This document shows positions 1-8,345 of a stretch of DNA of 49,359 nt, piece by piece. The DNA is from UBA1413 sp037447215 (GTDB lineage Bacteria; Bacteroidota; Bacteroidia; Bacteroidales; Prolixibacteraceae). The notes beneath the pieces were generated by a model. It ran no database searches and had not been told where the DNA came from. It worked only from the letters and a program-made list of their open reading frames with translations. Both the position numbers and the translations under genes were made by a program. Within the stretch, counting starts at the first letter, position 1. Every line of letters begins with the position of its first letter. The stretch spans positions 1 through 49,359 of the forward strand of contig JBBIHB010000023.1 of NCBI GenBank assembly GCA_037447215.1. The letters are read 5' to 3'.

Positions 1-94
1 CCGGCAGGCTGGTGGTGGTAACCAGTCCAAGCAGGGCCAGCGCCAGAAAAACCATGCCGACCGCAATCGGGCGTTCAATCAGAAACCTGACCAT
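1..94 (-). CDS. RND-family efflux pump, inner-membrane subunit (N-terminal fragment, runs off the window)
   Basis: Only the first 31 residues are present. They begin MVRFLIERPIAVGMVF and continue into a hydrophobic first transmembrane segment ending TTTSLP. A short cytoplasmic start with an ERP or RRP motif followed by TM1 is the usual N-terminus of AcrB/CusA-type proton-driven pumps. The ATG is at 94 on the minus strand. The adaptor gene at 1199-2305 is on the same strand and is its likely partner, but the two are separated by about 1.1 kb of decayed sequence instead of being adjacent. Subfamily and substrate cannot be judged from this fragment. Confidence 0.8.
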   Translation of the reverse strand, partial: MVRFLIERPIAVGMVFLALALLGLVTTTSLP

Positions 95-247
95 CTGATG
101 TTTTTATTTGTTGTGGCTAAGATAATATGTTTTGTTTAATAATAGATTTATAATGGACAAAAAGACGCAAGATTAAAAGACGCAAGACTCAGGATGCAGT
201 TTGCTATTTTACAAGCTAAAAACCTTATAATTAGTAATTTGATTGTA

Positions 248-787
248 CTATTCAGGATTATTTTTTGCCGTAATAATTTGCAGATATCGGTCTTTTTTTT
301 CAGGTGAAAAGGGTAATCCGGTAAATAACACTTCATTATTCTTATTGCATAGAAATGTTAATCGATTTGGGTCACTTCCAAGTTGATTTACTATTCGGAA
401 ACGTTGGTTAATATCCAGGAAAACCGGAAAATAAAAGTTCGAATTTGCGTTTTCTCTTTCAAAATCATCTAATGTTGCTCCAATAAAAATGAAAAAACTA
501 ACCTGCGAGAATTCAGGATTTTCTTTTATAAAACTTTTCCAAAGTGTAATGTATTCCCAGCCTGGATCGCAATATAGGTTAAGGTAGGTTACAATTTTAA
601 AATCAGAAGTATCGTTGGGCAATGAATACCCGGTGTTTATATTGTAGGTTCTACTGCATTTTTAGTGGAAAAATATATAAATTGGTGAATAGCCTGTAAT
701 TCGGTGTTGGGTTAAAATATCAATCACAAAATAGAGAAGTATTGCGACTATTGATATCCGGCCATAAACCACCTTTCTTAACATCAT
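248..787 (-). pseudogene. Membrane-anchored redoxin-like protein interrupted by an in-frame stop
   Basis: Read from the double ATG at 787, the frame gives a membrane anchor (residues about 8-25, VVYGRISIVAILLYFVIDIL). It hits TAA at codon 42 (662-664) and continues in the same frame to 248. The downstream part (DFKIVTYLNLYCDP, then WKSFI, FPVFLD, and a late beta-strand region) resembles the thioredoxin-like fold of Bacteroidota redoxin-domain proteins. Only one cysteine is present where CxxC would be expected. A shorter product could start at TTG 622, but it would lack the anchor. The fold assignment comes from pattern reading only. The single stop could also be a sequencing error. Confidence 0.5.
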
Positions 788-835
788 TTAACAAAGCGAT
801 ATTCAATGCTATTCTTTCCACTATATTTGCAGTAG

Positions 836-1096
836 AGCCATTATTTTAAAGAAAAAAATGAATGTGATTTTGTGGTAATTGAAAACAAGAAATGCAAATT
901 TCTTATTCAGGTGTGCGAAGAAGTTACTGGCGACAATAAAAAAAGGGAAATAAACGGTTTATCCGAAGCAATGGATTTTTTCAATATAAAAGAAGGGTAC
1001 ATGGTAACCTTAACACAAACCGATATTCTTAAAATACAAAACAGTACCATTCATATTATTAGTTTAGAACAATTTTACAAAACAGTGAAGGTATAA
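836..1096 (+). pseudogene. C-terminal remnant of an AAA ATPase with DUF4143 domain
   Basis: The open frame starts just after a TAG at 833-835 and reads SHYFKEKNECDFVVIENKKC followed by KFLIQVCEEV. The pattern (E/N)xDFVV....K.LIQVCY is the conserved C-terminal nuclease-like segment of DUF4143 proteins, which normally follow an AAA_14 ATPase domain. The remaining 74-86 residues end naturally (YKTVKV). Everything N-terminal, roughly 300 residues in intact family members, is missing and there is no proper start codon. A promoter-like TATATTTG lies at 822-829 directly before the remnant, which suggests an internal deletion joined the promoter region to the gene's tail. No function is expected. Confidence 0.6.
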
Positions 1097-1198
1097 GTTT
1101 TTGTACAACCTGCCTGCCCCTCGAATGCAATATCGGTTAAGTTGTTCAGAGTTTGTACTCATTCATATTCATTAGGGTTAAATTTCTTTTGACTAACT

Positions 1199-2305
1199 CT
1201 ATCGTACCTCCACCACCGACTCGTGCGCCAGGTTCAGGTTGTTGCTGATAATAACGGTGTCGCCGGGTTCTAGGCGGGCACCATCGGCTGCCTGCACGGC
1301 ATAGGAGTGCTCATTTTCGCCCAACAGGTTTAGGTAGGTCCAGAAAGCTACCCCGCTGCCGGTATAGCGGAATAGTACTTCGCGGTTCTGCCGCAGTACC
1401 ACAGCCTGTTTGGGAACCACCAGTTGACCGGAGGTTACTCTCTTGATACTCACTTTCACGTTCATCCCTTCGAGGTACCCGCCGGGGTTGACCACTTCGG
1501 CCCTGAGCCAGGCAAGCCCATTTGGATCAATTCGGGGGTTAATTTCAGTAATTCGCCCGAGGGAAGTAACAGGCATTGCAATGGGGGTAACTTCCACTTC
1601 GTGGCCCAAACTTACCAGGCCTACCTCAGTTTCGAGCAGCGAAAATTCAATGGCAAACAACCGGTCGTTTATCAGGTTGCACAATGGTTTACTCTGGTCG
1701 GCCCTTTCATAAGCCCGTTGTGTAATCCCTTCGATAATTCCTTCGAAAGGGGCGGTTAGTTTAAGGTTGCGCAATTGATTTTCGGCTTCCCTGAAATTAA
1801 GTACCGCTTGCTGGAATCCCGATCGGATTTCGGCAATATTAAGGTGCTCAGGCAGTATTTTCAGGCTGTCGGCAGCCGTATAACCCATCCCAATAAGCCG
1901 GTCGAGGCGGTCGATGCGTACCCTTTCGAGTTCCACCTTACTACGTTCGAAAGTCAGTTCAGCCTCATGGGGCATTAAATACGCTATAACCTGGCCAGCC
2001 AAAACTTTTTCTCCATTGCGCACCTTTATGGAAGCAATAATACCGGGCGATCTGAAATACAATTCGGCTTTCCTTACCGCAGTTAACTTGCCGTTCGACA
2101 AAATTTCTCGGTAAAAATCCTGTTTTCTGATGATCATGGTGTCAACCAGGTTTTTGTCGGGGGGCAACACATCTTTGTTGAGTGTGGCATTTTCGCTGGT
2201 GGTTTGGGAACAAGATATCACTACAAACGAAAAAAGGGTAAGAAAGCAGTGAAGAGCTATTAGCTTCACAAATTGATCATGCTTAAAGGTGCAGGTCAGT
2301 TTCAT
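1199..2305 (-). CDS. RND efflux periplasmic adaptor (membrane fusion protein), lipoprotein
   Basis: This 368-residue protein has a signal peptide ending in a lipobox (VISC, Cys about 32), so it is probably a lipid-anchored periplasmic adaptor. The HlyD/AcrA layout is visible: a biotinyl-lipoyl-like half (LYFRSPGIIASIKVRNGEKV), a helical hairpin (ELERVRIDRLDRLIGMG), the second lipoyl half (LKLTAPFEGIIEGI) and a beta-barrel. The closing region (VVPKQAVVLR) is also typical. It would bridge an inner-membrane RND pump and an outer-membrane channel. The pump starting at 94 on the same strand is the obvious partner, displaced by relics. A second, complete pump operon lies at 9772-15285, so the two systems are paralogous. 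Confidence 0.88.
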   Translation of the reverse strand: MKLTCTFKHDQFVKLIALHCFLTLFSFVVISCSQTTSENATLNKDVLPPDKNLVDTMIIRKQDFYREILSNGKLTAVRKAELYFRSPGIIASIKVRNGEKVLAGQVIAYLMPHEAELTFERSKVELERVRIDRLDRLIGMGYTAADSLKILPEHLNIAEIRSGFQQAVLNFREAENQLRNLKLTAPFEGIIEGITQRAYERADQSKPLCNLINDRLFAIEFSLLETEVGLVSLGHEVEVTPIAMPVTSLGRITEINPRIDPNGLAWLRAEVVNPGGYLEGMNVKVSIKRVTSGQLVVPKQAVVLRQNREVLFRYTGSGVAFWTYLNLLGENEHSYAVQAADGARLEPGDTVIISNNLNLAHESVVEVR

Positions 2306-2394
2306 CGGGAAATAATTTTTTGGCTAACTTACATAAAATATTCTGAAATACAATACAATGAGACATAAACAGCTGAATTTCCGGGATATGGATA

Positions 2395-2667
2395 CTATCT
2401 TCCCGCCTTCAGCATGTAAACCCCTTTGCGGTATTTTTTTGTTTTGGAGTTGATAACCCGTTTATAATCGCCTTTTTTCTTTTTTATTTCGCGGAGCAAC
2501 AAAGCATTCACTTTTCGTTTAACGGTTTCAAAATCGAATTCCGACTCGTCGGAGAAAAGGGTCCGGTTCCCATTAATGATATGCCGTGTGATATGATCCA
2601 CATGCAAACCGCTTTTCCGGGCGGTTGCATCGGAAAGAATAGCCCTGATCGACAAACGAATATCCAT
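2395..2667 (-). CDS. Small winged-helix (HARE-HTH-like) protein
   Basis: This is a 90-residue basic protein. The N-terminal half (LSIRAILSD, then GLHVDHITRHIIN) follows the pattern of HARE-HTH and related winged-helix modules, where a short helix is followed by a 'xLHVxEIxxxI' helix. The C-terminal half is rich in lysine (REIKKKKGDYKRV, KTKKYRKGVYMLK) and ends in what looks like a beta-wing. Such modules bind DNA or chromatin-like complexes. The role here is unknown. It is unlinked to its neighbours: it lies 89 bp upstream of the adaptor gene on the same strand and faces away from the lyase gene. The domain call is tentative. Confidence 0.55.
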   Translation of the reverse strand: MDIRLSIRAILSDATARKSGLHVDHITRHIINGNRTLFSDESEFDFETVKRKVNALLLREIKKKKGDYKRVINSKTKKYRKGVYMLKAGR

Positions 2668-2769
2668 AATCTGTCAGTTTATAAAAGCTCCTGGTTTTAA
2701 AAGTTTCATTTAAGCAGCACGAACTCAGCCTGGTCAAAAATAGAAATAAAAAAAATCGGAACAAAAAGC

Positions 2770-2777
2770 TATTTTTG
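2770..2777 (+). promoter_or_regulatory. Bacteroidota -7 promoter element for the lyase gene
   Basis: TATTTTTG matches TAnnTTTG, the -7 element recognised by the Bacteroidota primary sigma factor. It lies 20 bp before the ATG at 2798. No clear -33 TTTG is seen in the A-rich sequence upstream. Confidence 0.45.
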
Positions 2778-2797
2778 TAGAAAAACCTGAATAATTC

Positions 2798-4012
2798 ATG
2801 ATGAAGTTCAGAAATCATATCCTGATTGTTTCCCTCATGCTGATACTGGCATCCTGCGGACATAGTCCCGAATCGAAAAGGTTTGCTGTTTGGGATTTTT
2901 CCTATATGCAGCAGGTAAAAAAATCGTTGAAGAGGGGAGGTGTTGCTTACCGGCCGGCCTACCAAAGCTTGATACAGAGAGCTGCTGAGGCAATGGAACG
3001 GGGGCCTTATTCGGTTACTTTTAAGAATATAATTTCACCCGGGGGCACCAAACATGATTATATGAGCATGGGGCCATACTGGTGGCCCGACCCTTCGAAA
3101 CCCGACGGATTGCCATACATCAGGCGCGATGGTGAGGTGAACCCCGAAAGCGGTATCGATAAAGAGCAGCTCAGTGGCTTGATTGATGATGTAAGGACTT
3201 TGTCGTTGGCCTGGTATTTCTCTGGCGATAAGGATTATGCCCGGAAAGCCGCAGAACTGCTCAGGGTTTGGTTTCTCGATGAAGAAACCCTGATGAACCC
3301 GCACCTCGAATTTGGCCAAACCATTCCCGGAAGAATCACCGGACGGGGAATCGGCATTATCGATACCAAATCGTTTAGCACCCTGGTGGATGCTATTGTT
3401 TTGCTCGAATCGTCGGGGGCGCTGCGTAAACACGAGGAAGAGGAAATCAGGGCCTGGTTCGGTGAATATTTCAATTGGCTCACCACCAGCCAGCACGGCA
3501 AAGATGAGGATGTTTACCCTAACAATCATTCGGTAGCCTTCGATGTGCAGGTAACCAGTGTTGCAAGGTACATCGTGAAAGATGAATATGTCAAAGCGAA
3601 AATTTTGGCTGTTCCGGCAGTCAGGATTGATAAAATGATTCGCGCTGACGGCCGTCAACCCGAAGAGTTGATCCGAACGAAAGCTTATGGTTATTCAGTT
3701 GACAATCTGGGAAATTTTTTCGATTTGGGTGAAATCGGACTAAAAATGGACATCGATATTTTTGGTTATTCAAATCACGAAGGTGGATCGCTCCAAAAGG
3801 CGCTCGAATTTGTGGCGGGTTACCTGGGGCGCCAGGACGAATGGCCCTGGAAACAGACTGCCGATTGGGAACAAACCGAAAATAATATAGGGTTGCTGCT
3901 CAGGAGGGCCGCCCGTTATTTTAATAACCCCGAATATAAAATTATGTGGGAACAGGCATTTGCCCAGAAAATGGGAAACCATTGGAGTGTATTGGTAATA
4001 CCTGGATTATAG
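2798..4012 (+). CDS. Secreted alginate-lyase-family polysaccharide lyase, lipoprotein
   Basis: The 404-residue protein starts with a lipoprotein signal (LILASC, Cys about 20) and is then probably exported to the cell surface or periplasm. The body is an (alpha/alpha)-barrel typical of Pfam Alginate_lyase. Landmarks are YMSMGPYWWPDP near the N-terminus, an arginine-rich segment GRITGRGIGI and the signature NNHSVAFDVQ, whose Asn-His pair is catalytic in family members. These enzymes cleave uronic acid polysaccharides (alginate, glucuronan and similar) by beta-elimination. PL5 or PL38-like membership is possible but undecidable here. It is monocistronic with its own -7 element. Nearby secreted esterases suggest a loose polysaccharide-degradation neighbourhood without its own SusC/D pair. 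Confidence 0.8.
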   Translation: MMKFRNHILIVSLMLILASCGHSPESKRFAVWDFSYMQQVKKSLKRGGVAYRPAYQSLIQRAAEAMERGPYSVTFKNIISPGGTKHDYMSMGPYWWPDPSKPDGLPYIRRDGEVNPESGIDKEQLSGLIDDVRTLSLAWYFSGDKDYARKAAELLRVWFLDEETLMNPHLEFGQTIPGRITGRGIGIIDTKSFSTLVDAIVLLESSGALRKHEEEEIRAWFGEYFNWLTTSQHGKDEDVYPNNHSVAFDVQVTSVARYIVKDEYVKAKILAVPAVRIDKMIRADGRQPEELIRTKAYGYSVDNLGNFFDLGEIGLKMDIDIFGYSNHEGGSLQKALEFVAGYLGRQDEWPWKQTADWEQTENNIGLLLRRAARYFNNPEYKIMWEQAFAQKMGNHWSVLVIPGL

Positions 4013-4021
4013 GGAAATTTG

Positions 4022-4213
4022 CTACCGTCGTTTTGATTGATTTGCCATGTTTTGTTCTGTACGGATAAGGTTAATCTCCCCAATCTGTGCTGATCTGGAA
4101 AATGCTTCTGATGAGGAAAGTGAAATGGTCTGCGGCTCATAACCTGAAAGGCTGAATACCAGATAACACCCACCCGGATCGGTGGCTGCAATACAAAAAC
4201 TTCCATCGTTTGG
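4022..4213 (-). pseudogene. Relic of a carboxypeptidase-regulatory-like (CarboxypepD_reg) domain
   Basis: A 63-residue frame without a start codon, bounded upstream by a stop at 4214-4216, reads NDGSFCIAATDPGGCYLVFS followed by LSGYEPQTISLS. That is the beta-sandwich pattern (DG.F.I......L.FS..GY) of the domain found at the N-termini of TonB-dependent receptors and many Bacteroidota surface proteins. It directly follows the PAS relic in a different frame. Nothing else of the parent gene is recognisable. Confidence 0.4.
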
Positions 4214-4634
4214 TTATGGTTCCTGCCACCAGCGATGAATTGAATTCAGCGGTGAATCTTGTACCATCTTTGCGGATATAGTTGGCCAAAGAGATTTTTA
4301 CCTCTTTGTCTCCTTGCATCATTTGCCTGTATTGGGTGGTAAGCCTTTCCTTATCTTCGGGTGCAATAATCCGGGTGGGTTCCATCAGATTAAGCGCTTC
4401 GAGGCTGTAGCCTACCATTTCGATAAATGCCCTGTTGACATATATGAACCTGAAATCCTGCACAATGGCCATTCCTTCAAGCGAACCTCCGATAAATGCC
4501 CTGATAATTGTTTCGTGCTCTTCAGGTTCAGAAAGGATCAGATTGTTTTCCGCGATTGTCCTGGCAAAGGAATTTTTTTCTGCAGTCAGTTATTCTTCGG
4601 AAATTATTTTGTATTTCAATTCATCTGGTTGCAT
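4210..4634 (-). pseudogene. PAS-domain sensor protein (histidine-kinase type), decayed
   Basis: From ATG 4634 the frame reads MQPDELKYKIISEE and then TAA (4590-4592). It continues in frame through LTAEKNSFARTIAEN, GSLEGMAIVQDFRFIYVN and a full PAS core: FIEMVGYS, MEPTRIIAPEDKERL, IRKDGTRFTAEFNSSLVAG. The interrupted codon is most simply CAA (Gln) changed to TAA. The PAS core is followed by unrelated sequence, so any kinase or output domain is gone. Short PAS-containing products from ATG 4472 are conceivable but would end in out-of-frame sequence. Confidence 0.65.
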
Positions 4635-5006
4635 CTTTTTCCGATATATTTGTGTCGCCAAAATTAACGGTTCTCCCGGTTTTATTCTCCGATATAAAGC
4701 GGGCAATTGAATCAATCTTTACCACAAAGCGCTTTCATAATCTTGTAATCCATAGCATTCGATAATTATCTGATAAATTCAAAACATTCATTTTTTTACT
4801 TTACAGAACTATGTAAAAGTACCCGAAATGGAAATGATCAAAAATTTTAAAAACTTGATTGAACGGTTTTAGGGGATGAATACCCAATAGGGCATGGTAA
4901 ACCAAACTTTTTTGTAAATTTTCATTTTTCTTTTAAACTTTTTTGTTGGATAAATCATCTAATGGATTATTTTGAAAAATTTAAAAACCAGAAAGAATAT
5001 TCTACT
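4635..5006. other. AT-rich intergenic region upstream of the esterase triad
   Basis: About 370 bp with no convincing gene. The last 100 bp are T-rich and contain TAAACTTTTTTG (about 4935-4946), a loose version of the -7 element, which could serve the esterase operon. Short open frames here have no recognisable sequence. Confidence 0.4.
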
Positions 5007-6176
5007 ATGAAAAAACTAAACTTCTTCTCTATCATGATGCTTTTAATGGTTCCCACCGCAATAGCCCAGCAGGCACTTTGGGGAGGCCAGGCAATTGTAT
5101 CCCCCGAAGTAAGCAACAACCAGACAGTAACCTTCCGTTTTATGGCACCCGATGCCAAAGAAGTAAAACTTTCGGGCGATTGGATGCCGTCCGAAGGATG
5201 GACGCCAGGTTCGGTTGCTATGGTTAAAGATGAAAAGGGTTTGTGGACTTATATTACTGGAAACCTTGAATCGGATTTGTACAGCTACTGGTTTATGGTG
5301 GATGGGGTTCGAAATACCGATCCGAATAATGTTTATCTGATCAGAGATGTGGCCAGCATTTTCAATGTTTTCATAGTAGGTGGAGGAAAAGGCGACCTTT
5401 ACAAGGTAAACAATGTACCGCATGGTTCGATAACCCGTCGTTGGTACAATTCGCTGGGCAACAATATGATGCGCAGGATTACTATTTATACGCCTCCTGG
5501 ATACGAAAACGGCAGCGAAAAGTACCCGGTGCTTTACCTGTTGCATGGTATGGGAGGTGATGAAGAAGCATGGATTGCCTTAGGAAGGACTGCCCAGATT
5601 CTGGATAACCTGATTGCACAAGGAAAAGCCAAACCTATGATTGTAGTCATGCCCAACGGGAATGTGGCCCAGGAAGCTGCACCGGGAGAATCGAGCCTTG
5701 GGCTTGTAAAACCCACTATGCAGCTTCCCAATACCATGGACGGAAGGTATGAAGAAACTTTTATGGATATTGTAAAGTTTGTGGAAAGCAACTACAGGGT
5801 AAAAGCTGAAAAACAGTGGCGCGCCATTGCCGGTCTTTCTATGGGTGGTTACCATACCCTGCACATTTCTCGTTATTATACGAACACATTCGATTATATG
5901 GGCTTATTCTCGGCAGCAATAATGCCTAACCAGAATACACAATCGAAAGTTTATGACAACTTCGATGAAACCCTCAAAGCTCAGATGGGCAACGGCTATA
6001 AGCTTTATTGGATAGCTATTGGCAAAACAGATTTTCTGTTTAAGAACAATATTGAATTCAGGGAAAAACTCGATGCCATGAAAATGCCCTATATTTACCG
6101 TGAATCCGAAGGGGGCCACACCTGGACCAACTGGAGGGTTTATCTTTCGGAATTTGTACCCATGTTATTCAAATAA
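5007..6176 (+). CDS. Secreted CE1-like esterase with N-terminal CBM48/E-set domain (copy 1)
   Basis: The ATG at 5007 is preferred over 4962 because it gives a clean signal peptide (MKKLNFFSIMMLLMVPTAIA, then QQ). Residues about 30-115 form an early-set sugar-binding-like domain (VTFRFMAPDAKEVKLSGDW). The rest is an alpha/beta-hydrolase of the feruloyl/acetyl-xylan esterase D type (CE1). Visible motifs are YPVLYLLHGMGGDEEAW (oxyanion region), GLSMGG (nucleophile Ser), GKTDFLF (acid) and EGGHTW (His). Proteins of this architecture remove ester decorations from plant or algal polysaccharides. It opens a tight triad: 3 bp separate it from the MBL-fold gene, with a paralogous esterase after that. 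Acyl group and polymer are unknown. Confidence 0.87.
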   Translation: MKKLNFFSIMMLLMVPTAIAQQALWGGQAIVSPEVSNNQTVTFRFMAPDAKEVKLSGDWMPSEGWTPGSVAMVKDEKGLWTYITGNLESDLYSYWFMVDGVRNTDPNNVYLIRDVASIFNVFIVGGGKGDLYKVNNVPHGSITRRWYNSLGNNMMRRITIYTPPGYENGSEKYPVLYLLHGMGGDEEAWIALGRTAQILDNLIAQGKAKPMIVVMPNGNVAQEAAPGESSLGLVKPTMQLPNTMDGRYEETFMDIVKFVESNYRVKAEKQWRAIAGLSMGGYHTLHISRYYTNTFDYMGLFSAAIMPNQNTQSKVYDNFDETLKAQMGNGYKLYWIAIGKTDFLFKNNIEFREKLDAMKMPYIYRESEGGHTWTNWRVYLSEFVPMLFK

Positions 6177-6179
6177 AAT

Positions 6180-7004
6180 ATGAAGATGAGAAATCTTACA
6201 TTTATACTGGTTTTTTGTGTGGCTGTTGCCATGCAATCTGTCAGGGCACAGGAGGTTGTTCTGAAAAACAACGATTTAACTATTTCAAAACTCGAAGACA
6301 ATATGTGGGTGGTCGAAACTTCCGACAATACCACCATGTATATCATTGAGGGCAAACAGAAATCGATGCTGATTGATACCGGAACACGGGCACAGCAGCT
6401 TGACGAAGTGATACGGAAAATTACCGGTAAACCGTTGGTGGTGGTACTTACACATGCACATGGCGACCATGCCGGGAATATCCATTTTTTTGACGAAGTT
6501 TGGCTCCATCCTGCTGATACGGTACTGCTCAGAAAAGATTACAAGGGAAAAGTTCATTTTATGAAAGAAGGGCATATATTCGACCTCGGCGGTACACGCA
6601 TCGAAGTGGTACATGCACCGGGCCATACTCCCGGATCGGTTCTTTTTCTCGACTGGGATAAAGGCAATTGTTATTCGGGCGATGCTATCGGTTCCGGAGG
6701 GGTATGGCTTCACTTGAAGCCCTCATCGCCCATGAAGATTTATATCAATACCTGTACCAGGATTGAAGCTTTGATGGACAGAGGAATTTCCAAAATCTAT
6801 TGTGGCCATTACCCTTATGTAAAAAGAGCTTTTGGTAAACCGTATGTTTCGGCCATGCGGCAACTGGCCGAAACGATCGATAATGGTACAGTCAAAGATA
6901 TCCGGCCATCCAAGTTCAAAATACCTGGTTTCAGTGGCGATAATCCCATGGAAGCCAGCCAGGGGGATGTAACCATAGTTTACGATCCGGCATTTATAAA
7001 GTAA
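6180..7004 (+). CDS. Secreted metallo-beta-lactamase-fold hydrolase
   Basis: This 274-residue protein has a signal peptide (ending SVRAQ). It shows the complete metal-binding set of the MBL fold: THAHGDHAGN (HxHxDH), the second-site histidine in APGHTPGS, the bridging Asp in SGDAIG, and a terminal GHYP histidine. The metal sites are therefore probably occupied and active. The fold covers glyoxalase II, lactonases, beta-lactamases and other hydrolases, and sequence alone does not pick one. Its position between two CE1-like esterases, 3 bp after the first and 23 bp before the second, points to co-transcription. A role on the same substrate, for example on a lactone or ester product, is inference. 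Confidence 0.85.
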   Translation: MKMRNLTFILVFCVAVAMQSVRAQEVVLKNNDLTISKLEDNMWVVETSDNTTMYIIEGKQKSMLIDTGTRAQQLDEVIRKITGKPLVVVLTHAHGDHAGNIHFFDEVWLHPADTVLLRKDYKGKVHFMKEGHIFDLGGTRIEVVHAPGHTPGSVLFLDWDKGNCYSGDAIGSGGVWLHLKPSSPMKIYINTCTRIEALMDRGISKIYCGHYPYVKRAFGKPYVSAMRQLAETIDNGTVKDIRPSKFKIPGFSGDNPMEASQGDVTIVYDPAFIK

Positions 7005-7027
7005 TTCAAATCAAAAATAAAATAACG

Positions 7028-8209
7028 ATGAGAATAAATAATTTCAGGACTTTAGTATCGGCAATTTTATTGATGGCAACATTCTTGTTTCCTGTTGTTG
7101 TTACCGCTCAGTTCGGGCAGCGTGGTCCAATATCACCCGAAATTCATCCGGATAATTCTGTTACTTTCAGATTACTTGCCCGGGCTGCCCAAAAAGTCGA
7201 AATCACCGGTAGCTGGTTGTCAGGTTGGGGAACTACTCTTCCAATGGTAAAGAACGATACTGGCTTGTGGTCGATAACCATCAATCCGCTTCTTCCCGAA
7301 ATGTACACTTATACATTTCATTCCGATGGTGTGCGCATCCTCGATCCGGCCAATCCGTTAATAGTCCGTGATGGCGTTCGCAATGAAAGCATGTTTGTTG
7401 TGCCGGGTGGAAAAGGCTCTTTGTATAGTCCGGCGAAAGTTCCGCAAGGTACATTGTCAAAAGTATGGTATCCTTCGCAAACGCTGGGCATGGACAGGCG
7501 AATGTACGTTTATACACCCCCGGGCTATAATTCATCTAAGGAAAATTATCCTGTTTTGTACCTGCTCCATGGCGGAGGAGGCGACGAAGATGCATGGACA
7601 ACCCTGGGCCGCGCACCACATATTCTCGATAACCTGATTGCTGCAGGAAAAGCTAAACCCATGATTGTGGTCATGACTAACGGCAATCCGGGACAAGCTG
7701 CTGCCCGCGGTGCAGCACCAATTTCAGCCGATATAGTCCAGCAAAACCCGGGAGCTATGGGGCAAGGGAAATTTGAAGAAAGTTTGGTCAAAGATGTCGT
7801 TCCGTTCATTGAAAAGAATTACAGGGTAATCTCAGCCAAAGACAGCCGGGCAGTCTCGGGATTATCAATGGGAGGAATGCAAACCATGAATCTGGCCAAT
7901 ACCTATCCTGAAATGTTTTCGTGGTATGGCGTTATGAGCATGGGACTGGTGGACCGTACCCGCTTTGGTGGAAATGACGACCCTGAAACCCGTAAAAGGA
8001 ACCTGGAAAACCTTAAGAAAAGTGGGGTTAAGCTCTATTGGGTAGCATGTGGGAAAACCGATTTTCTTTATCAAAGTGCACTCGACCTGATTAAATATTT
8101 TGACGGGAACGATTTTAAGTACAAATATTTCGAAAGCGAGGGGGGTCACACCTGGCCTGAATGGAGGCTTTATCTTTCGGAACTGGCCCCTTTATTATTC
8201 AAAGAATAA
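7028..8209 (+). CDS. Secreted CE1-like esterase with N-terminal CBM48/E-set domain (copy 2)
   Basis: A 393-residue paralogue of the esterase at 5007. The signal peptide ends PVVVTAQ. The early-set domain (VTFRLLARAAQKVEITGSW) is followed by the CE1-like hydrolase with YPVLYLLHGGGGDEDAW, GLSMGGMQT (nucleophile Ser), GKTDFLY and SEGGHTWPEW. All catalytic motifs align one for one with copy 1, while loops differ (for instance the NPGQAAARGAAP segment), so the pair looks like an old tandem duplication with diverged specificity. It is the last intact gene of the triad. The next sequence downstream is the decayed DUF1593 gene on the same strand, which may once have belonged to the operon. Confidence 0.87.
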   Translation: MRINNFRTLVSAILLMATFLFPVVVTAQFGQRGPISPEIHPDNSVTFRLLARAAQKVEITGSWLSGWGTTLPMVKNDTGLWSITINPLLPEMYTYTFHSDGVRILDPANPLIVRDGVRNESMFVVPGGKGSLYSPAKVPQGTLSKVWYPSQTLGMDRRMYVYTPPGYNSSKENYPVLYLLHGGGGDEDAWTTLGRAPHILDNLIAAGKAKPMIVVMTNGNPGQAAARGAAPISADIVQQNPGAMGQGKFEESLVKDVVPFIEKNYRVISAKDSRAVSGLSMGGMQTMNLANTYPEMFSWYGVMSMGLVDRTRFGGNDDPETRKRNLENLKKSGVKLYWVACGKTDFLYQSALDLIKYFDGNDFKYKYFESEGGHTWPEWRLYLSELAPLLFKE

Positions 8210-8345
8210 GCATTCTGTTATTGTTGGAGCATTCGCTATAATGGTCAATCATTTTTTCTTTCATTGTCTTTTAGTTTTCAGGATTAAGTAATTGACTTGT
8301 TTTTACAGCAAATATTAATACCAGGTACTGAATATTTGCTTTCGA

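Noticed and set aside
872..1096. Independent 74-residue gene with a GTG start
   Set aside because: The frame continues upstream of the GTG with DUF4143-specific residues, so it is the tail of a larger lost gene.
3035..3658. A 207-codon minus-strand open frame inside the lyase gene
   Set aside because: It lies opposite a clear lyase with signal peptide and catalytic motifs, and its translation has no recognisable protein pattern.
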